NCBI RefSeq assembly: GCF_048544455.1
Contig: NC_133538.1
Coordinates: 455,217,311-455,281,310 of the forward strand
Source: Silene latifolia
Lineage: Eukaryota > Streptophyta > Magnoliopsida > Caryophyllales > Caryophyllaceae
Direction of reading: 5' to 3'
Length of the DNA stretch: 64,000 nt
Positions 57,890 through 64,000 of this stretch are shown here, in pieces. The notes below the pieces were generated by a model that worked only from the letters and a program-made list of their open reading frames with translations, was not told where the DNA came from and searched no databases. Within the stretch, counting starts at the first letter, position 1. Every line of letters starts with the position of its first letter. The position numbers were made by a program, and so were the translations under genes.

Positions 57890-60800
57890 GTGATGACGAA
57901 AATGTCACCAAGACAACATGGACGACTATCTTTCTTCTGGGCAATGGACGCGTCACCTATCCCATCACAAGCTATTGATGTTGGTGACTCGCTCGTTGCT
58001 TATGCTGGGCCTTTGGTGCCTCCTCTGAGATCTTGTGGCAGAAAGGTGACTTTTGTTTACAAGAGAAAGGTACGAAATGATTTTAATTCCTTTAGTACAG
58101 TGCGATTCAAACGCTCTAATCGTACTTGTTCCTTTGTTTTGCCTACGAGGATAATCTCCTATCTACTGGTCCCGAATTGCTTTTTGATGAGTCCGGGATT
58201 CCTCCTTTTGTTATGTTAATCCTAAACCTCCCGACTTTTCGGTTTTTAGGAAGGCCAAGAAAGGCCAGCATCAACTCAGGGGTAAGTGAGTCACCAATCA
58301 TTTTGGGCTTGGGATCATCTGCTGTGACTAAGAAGCGGAATCGTCAATATGACGTCCAGGCCCTGGAATGTTTACCCCACAAACGCTTTAAAGTTGAGGG
58401 TTGGTTATTTTTGGATCTTTTAAAGTCTTCGCCAACTCCTTCTTCCTCTTCTCGTATCTTGTACCAAAATGATGAAGACTTGGAGTTCGTCGCAGTCAGT
58501 GGTGGACCTTAATTCACCACCCGTGTATCAATGACTATATTTTGTTTGAATTGTAGGGGATTTGGTGAGACGGATGATCCTACAATTCCGTATTTACTTC
58601 GTTGCATCCTTAAATATCATCCTGTTAATTTTGTTTTACGCAAGAAACCCATACTCTTGTAGATATGGGTGATATGAAGACTGCTCGGCTTGGTCTCCCA
58701 ATTTTTTTGGTGTAGACTCCAATGGTCGTAGTGGTGGCCTTCTTTTGCGCTGGGATAATTCCGTTACTATCCAAGTTATATGTAGTGACCCTCGTTATAT
58801 CTTTTGTTATGTGGCTTTCGACATAAATCCTTCTATAAAGTATGCTACATATGTTATGTTCATATATGGAGAACCCTCTTTTACGTATCGTTTGGCTTTG
58901 TGGGATAGAACTTCTTCTGTAATCTCGGGTCACTCCCCCTTTCTAGTTGTAGGAGATTTTAATCAAGTGGAATTGCATTGCGACAAGCTTGGTGGCTCGA
59001 GTATAATCCGGGGTCAATCTGATTTTACAACATGGAAACTTCATAACACTTTGCTGGATGTCCCTTTCTTTGGCCCACGTTTTACTTGGATGAATGGCCA
59101 ACAAAACGTGCACTGCATCATGGAACGTCTTGATCGTGCATACGCAACTCAAGATTGGTTTCAACTTTTTCCTAATGCATCTATTCTGCATTTACCAATC
59201 CTCATCTCTGATCATGCACCTATTATTTTAAACTTATTCCAGCAGTCAAAGTCTTCTAAACGGCCCTACCGCATTGATAATTGGTGTCTTCTGATACCTG
59301 AAGTTGTTGAAGTGGTAAATCTTGCTTGGGAAACTCAAGTAGAAGGGTCCTCTATGTATGTGTTATCCCGTAAGTTGGCCGCGGTCCGGTATGCTATTTT
59401 GAATTGGGTTATTAAGCATCGTATTTCTAATGGCATAAATTGGTCGTCGGTTGAACATGATCTGGACCATTCCTCTGCATCTATTGCAGACTTGCTGTCT
59501 GCTGCTGATTACCAAAATTTGCGCTCAAGTCGACTGCAGCTAATAACAAAACAACATGATTATTGGCTCCAGCGAGTGAAGCTTCGTAGGGAAATTTTGG
59601 ATGGCCTCCCGTCTAGATTCTTATTTAATAGAGTTAAACAAAGATCGTCTAAGCAACGGCTGCTCGCTCTTCGAACTCCTTCAGGGGAATGGCTTCATGA
59701 ACCATCTGATATTGAAGCTGAGGTACTCTCTTACCTTCGTGATCTCCTAGGCGCTGCACCACCTCCATCTCATGCATTCCCCCTTGATAATTTTGATGCT
59801 TTTCTGTCATCTCTTGAGCTTCCGTCTCTTACCTCTGCTGAAAGCTCCATGCTGACTTCACCTTTCACAGCTTCTGATGTCCTACGCGCGCTCCGAAGTA
59901 TGGATGGTTCGAAATCTCCAGGGCCTGATGGTATTACACCCCGCTTCTTCCAGGTTTTTTGGCCTCAGATTGGACATCTTGTTACTTCTGCTATTTTACG
60001 TTTTCTTAATTCTGGGGTTATGTTGAAGGAATGGAACAATACACATATCGTTCTCATTCCTAAGGTTGATCACCCCGAACTACTTTCTCGATCCGTCCCC
60101 ATCGCCTTTGCAACGTTATTTACCGGCTTGCTTCCAAGTGTCTCGCTAATCGGCTTAAGTTGGTAATTCACTCTCTTATACAGGATACTCAACAGGCTTT
60201 TGTACCAGGTCGCCTTATGTCTGATAGCTGCATCATTGCACATGAGATACTACATTATGTGAATAAGTCTAAGAAGGGTTCTAATTGTTACACTGTTCTT
60301 AAGCTTGATATGCATAAGGCATTTGATCGGGTTTCATGGCATTTTCTTATGGCTGTCATGCGCCATATGGGGTTCCCTTCGGTTTGGCGAAATCTAATTT
60401 GGGAGTGTATCTCCACGGTCTCGTATAGGGTTCTCATTAATGGTGAGCCCTCTGCGTCCTTCCGCTCCTCTTGCGGTCTTCGTCAGGGTGACCCTTTATC
60501 ACCCTATCTTTTTATTATTTGTATGGAAATCTTATCTCGACAGCTGACTAAAGCTGAGAAAGCTGGCAATCTTCTGGGCCTCAAGATTTCAAGATATGCC
60601 CCTACTATTTCTCACCTTTTTTATGCTGACGACGCTCTCCTATGTTGTAAAGCTACTCCTACCTCTTTTGAGGTTTTACGGGATCTTTTCAAGGAATTCG
60701 AGTTTGTTTCGGGACAGATGATAAATCAATAAATCCTTCCTAAAATTCAGCCCTAACGCGCCTTCGATTTTCGATCGCATTTGTCTTCAATTAAAGATGA

Positions 60801-62617
60801 CGACTACTAGCTCTTTTGGCAACTACTTAGGTGTGCTTAGGTTGATATCCAACGTAAACGATCTCGGGCTTTCCACCCTCTCCTTGACAAGTCGACAACG
60901 CGCATTGCCTCGTGGTCATCACTTCATCTTAGCCAACCTTGTAAGTTGATCGTCATCTCTGCACTGCTTGCCTCACTTAATCATGTAATGGCTCATTTCC
61001 TATTCCCCTTGGGATATGTCGTAAGATTGATTCTCGATTGCCGCTTTTTGGTGGCGCAATGACCGAAACGTCATTCCATCCACTTTGGTTTCAAGAGAAG
61101 TTTTGCAAGCACCTAGGGATTGTGGAGGTCTTGGCATTAAAAACACCTTTATTTTAAGTCGCCCTCGCTTCTTAAAAATTTTTGGCGAATTAAATCTCAC
61201 CCTTCAGGTTTAACCGCCAGGTATTTGGTTCCAAAATATGGCCGCGACTTGCCCATCCCAGCCGCAAAATCTCGCATCTCACAACCATCTTTTTTATGGA
61301 CCGGCATTTGTCGTGCGGTAGCTGCTTCTACACCAGCCCTATGCTGGAAAATTGGAAATGGTAAACTGATTAATCTTTGGTCGAGCCGTTGGATACACGG
61401 TGAGCTTCCCTCTATCCACCCCTCTGCGACGACTCCTCCTCCGTCTTTATCTGCCCTTTTGCTCCCTTGAGCGATCGGAATCAGTGCGATTTTCCGTTAT
61501 TTTGACGCTCGGTGTGCTAAGGAAATCATCACTATGGAGCCTCCTCTGCCTGAAATTGATGACTTCCTTTACTGGAAATTTACGGAGGATGGCACTTATT
61601 CTACTAAATCAGGTTACTATTTCCTATGGTCTAAGGTTTCCGCTCACTGTACTCTATCTTTTGCTAATAAGTTCCCGTGGAAACTCATATGGAAGTTGCG
61701 CGCCTCAACTAAGTTCCCACTTCTACTATGGAGATTGGCGCACAACATTCGCAACGAATGTAAATTTGGTGTCGAGGGGTGCAAACCTGAGTCCTCTTTG
61801 CCACCTATGTCACTCTTCACCAGAGACTACGGAGCATTTATTCCGTTCATGTACGGTAACACAACATATATGGAAATCCTCTGCGCTTGGAATTAACACT
61901 TCAGCAAATCCTACCATCCCCTTTACCTGCTGGCTCGCTGATTTTCTCTCCTATCTTCAACGTCAATCCTCTACTTCGGATAACCGTCTACTTTATTTCT
62001 CATTGTGTTCTTCGTGCCATCCGGACGATTCGGAATTCGGTGGTTTTTCAGGATGGCCCGATGGATCCAAGGCGTATATGTCATCTTACGGATCACCTCG
62101 CTGCTTCCCATACCCAACTTCCTGGTATTTGGTCTTCTCTGTTCGTATCCTCTCCAAAGTGACCAAACTCTCTTGTGCTTTGTCCAATCACCACAACCAC
62201 TTCACCAGCAAATGGTCTCTTTCTATGTTTTGATTAGCGATCAACACCAAAGAACATTTCACCTGCTCCATTTCGAATCCTTTTCTGGACTACTACTCAT
62301 ACTTCTACTACTCTCACTACGATCCGAGTCCGTTCCTATTTTGCAGCATCTACTAGAGCTCTTCTATTAGCTATGCGTCGTGCCCACTCTTCGGACTCTG
62401 ATTACTCACCTTCAAGGTTTCTTGTCGAAAACTATCTTCCGTTAAGGCTAATTTGTCAAGTACCAATATGTGTGCGGAATTCTTTACATGAAATCCGCAA
62501 CTTACTTGTTCTTTATCCTTCCTGGTCTGTAAGTCTAGCTACAGGCTAGAAACTTTTATGTACTTGTTTTTTTTAATATAATCGGTTTATTGTTGTCAAA
62601 AAAAAAACAAAAAAAAT
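57890..62617 (+). mobile_element. L1-type LINE, decayed
   Basis: Order of parts is an ORF1-tail-like stretch (about 57890-58510, ending AVSGGP) without the usual DUF4283 domain, then an endonuclease from about 58531 (MTIFCLNCRGFGE, later LVVGDFNQV and LISDHAPI). Reverse transcriptase follows (SMDGSKSPGPDGITPRFF, FVPGRLMSDSCIIAHEI, LKLDMHKAFDRVSW, GLRQGDPLSPYLF, LFYADDALL), then a zf-RVT segment (LCHLCHSSPETTEHLF, about 61790) and an A-rich tail at about 62598-62617. The frame shifts near 60160 and again after 60730, so no ORF2 protein is possible. The 5' border and target duplication could not be fixed. Confidence 0.88.
58534..60732 (+). pseudogene. LINE ORF2 endonuclease and reverse transcriptase part
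   Basis: The apurinic-type endonuclease and the RT fingers and palm are well preserved across two overlapping frames. YADD is the catalytic pair. In the family it nicks target DNA and primes reverse transcription there. An early frame change lies between the endonuclease start and about 58745, and another at about 60160; a stop lies at 60730-60732. Later parts are more scrambled. Confidence 0.85.
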
Positions 62618-62635
62618 TTCTTTTTATAGATATTA

Positions 62636-62949
62636 GAGCATCCGCAAAGGTGAAGTTTCCCATATTTTCTCTTTCCTTTTCTTATTCTTTTACCTCATTT
62701 TCCACTAACTTTTCCATTTACCCTCCCCATTTCATAACTACATCTATGCAACAATGAGGTTCCCCAATTCACACACAAAATTTGGAAACCTCCCCAAAAG
62801 TAACACAAATTGTCTTACTTTTCTTTTGGGGACCTTCCCTAAAAACAGTGGAGCCCCAAATATTGGGGAGGTTGGTGCAACAATGAGGAGCCTCGTATGA
62901 GGAAAGAGAGTGTATATGAGGAGCTTGATTTTCTCCTTTACGGATGCTC
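62636..62949. mobile_element. TTA-flanked MITE
   Basis: Ends GAGCATCCGCAAAGGTGAAG and, inverted, GAGCATCCGTAAAGGAGAAA lie between TTA at 62633-62635 and 62950-62952, pointing to PIF/Harbinger. The 314-bp element is noncoding and sits just right of the LINE tail. Confidence 0.85.
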
Positions 62950-62952
62950 TTA

Positions 62953-64000
62953 ACAACCAATTTAGAGGTGATCTAATACAATGGGTCTGAATTTCGCAAT
63001 ACGCATTTTACTCATTGCAATACTGTTGACAATTTTATGCCTTTCATTTCCGCCTCCTATTTTCTTTCTAATTTCTCTCTAATTTCACATGTACTATATT
63101 AATAAATTATTTTTACAAATACATATACATTGATAAATGTAGTGATTTGATTTACGTTTCCCTGGAATTCGATCTAACTAATTCAATGTGAAGAAATGTT
63201 GCAACCTGTCGATCAAATAGAACGAACACCTTGAACAAAACTTTAGTTTCCAGTAATGAGACTGAACAAGGATATAATGCCACGTTGTGAAATTTGGCAT
63301 TCCTTAGAAAGATAAAGATTTGTGAAAGTGATTACTTCGTATTAACAATTTACTCATATATGTAAGATTAACTTTATATTTCAATAATGAAATCAATCCC
63401 TAGATACAATATAAATTTGAATTAATTCAACCTTTTTATATACAATTAAGAAACGGAATAAAGACTAACCTTGGTCCATGTCTTACAGACGCACCTCCTT
63501 AACCCTTTCCTTTATGTTTCTTTGATGATGGAGGAAGAAACAGACCTTTTTACCCTTTTCACTTTTCTTTCTATTGTACGTATGTTTGTGGTTTTGTCAT
63601 ATGAATGAATTTTTATTATTTAACTTCCATTATATATATAATACATTACGTACCTTTTCGCAAAATCAAACCCTATCGTACCTTTTCGTGAAATACGACG
63701 TATATTAGGGTAAGGTAGGAGGGAATAATAATTCCCGTACTTTAATTACATTTAATCGGGACCGATCCATCACGATACCGTCTTTTATATTAAAGTCTCC
63801 TAATATTAATGTGAACTTAACTTTTATTAAAACCCGAAACACATAGACCATATGAATATTATTAATTATTCTAACATTCTCCCACTTGGCCTTTGTGTTG
63901 ACTTAATGGTTTAATAATACTGTAAAGTGCACTTTTATGTTAAGCTCATTAACTTGTATATCTTTAATGAATTAGAACTAATTGGATCATGGCGGTCACA
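62953..64000. other. AT-rich DNA without a recognisable gene
   Basis: Nothing gene-like is seen on either strand. Near the right edge the phrase ACATTCTCCCACTTGGCC (about 63881-63898) looks like part of a plant repeat or LTR, but its partner would be outside the window. Confidence 0.4.

Noticed and set aside
57268-62630. A-rich/TTTCTTTT similarity as the LINE target duplication
   Set aside because: The match is short, imperfect and low in complexity; it cannot be told from chance.
1-64000. CRISPR arrays, bacterial operons or rRNA genes
   Set aside because: None is present; the spaced palindromes belong to plant retrotransposons and lack unique spacers of constant length.

Overview
This is nuclear DNA of a flowering plant, probably a eudicot. 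It holds a ten-exon gene for a chloroplast manganese/calcium transporter of the PAM71 (GDT1-like 1) type with GT-AG introns, a decayed BAHD acyltransferase gene, and plant-type transposons of almost every class. I cannot fix the family or genus from sequence alone. Most of the window is a nest of transposable elements, and PAM71 is the only host gene that reads as intact.

Region 1 (1-26841) is one large En/Spm-type CACTA transposon, seen from within its TNP2 transposase gene to its right terminus at 26841. Its left end lies outside the window. Two related Athila-like Ty3/gypsy elements sit in it on the minus strand. Gypsy-1 (1-6244, continuing to the left) cuts the TNP2 gene. Gypsy-2 (15328-26184, TSD TGGTT) lies just behind the second CACTA gene, which joins a Transposase_24-type domain to an Ulp1/C48 cysteine protease with its H-D-Q-C residues in place. 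Both gypsy elements keep gag and protease, but I see no reverse transcriptase, RNase H or integrase. Gypsy-2 carries instead a 600-codon Athila ORF1-like frame. The two share a structured 3' noncoding module, including a hairpin with two compensatory base-pair changes, repeated polypurine-like 12-mers, and many TCGATCGA palindromes.

Region 2 (26842-35368) holds two possible exons of an unrecognised host gene, a copia element with 123-bp LTRs and unusual ends (27329-31830), a Stowaway-like MITE, a Tourist-like MITE nested in another, and a non-autonomous Helitron carrying a MITE.

Region 3 (35369-44367) is a BAHD acyltransferase pseudogene broken by frameshifts, a stop and four insertions: two hAT-like elements, a young copia element (37390-42237) and a 1.5-kb PIF/Harbinger-like element. 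The flanks of the insertions rejoin into recognisable BAHD sequence, so their borders are well fixed.

Region 4 (44368-57096) holds a MULE-type MITE with long terminal inverted repeats, then the PAM71-like gene on the minus strand (ten exons, 1038 nt of coding sequence, 345 residues). Its introns contain an RTE LINE fragment and Stowaway-like MITEs.

Region 5 (57097-64000) holds a decayed L1-type LINE on the plus strand, head to head with PAM71, then a TTA-flanked MITE and AT-rich DNA without a recognisable gene.
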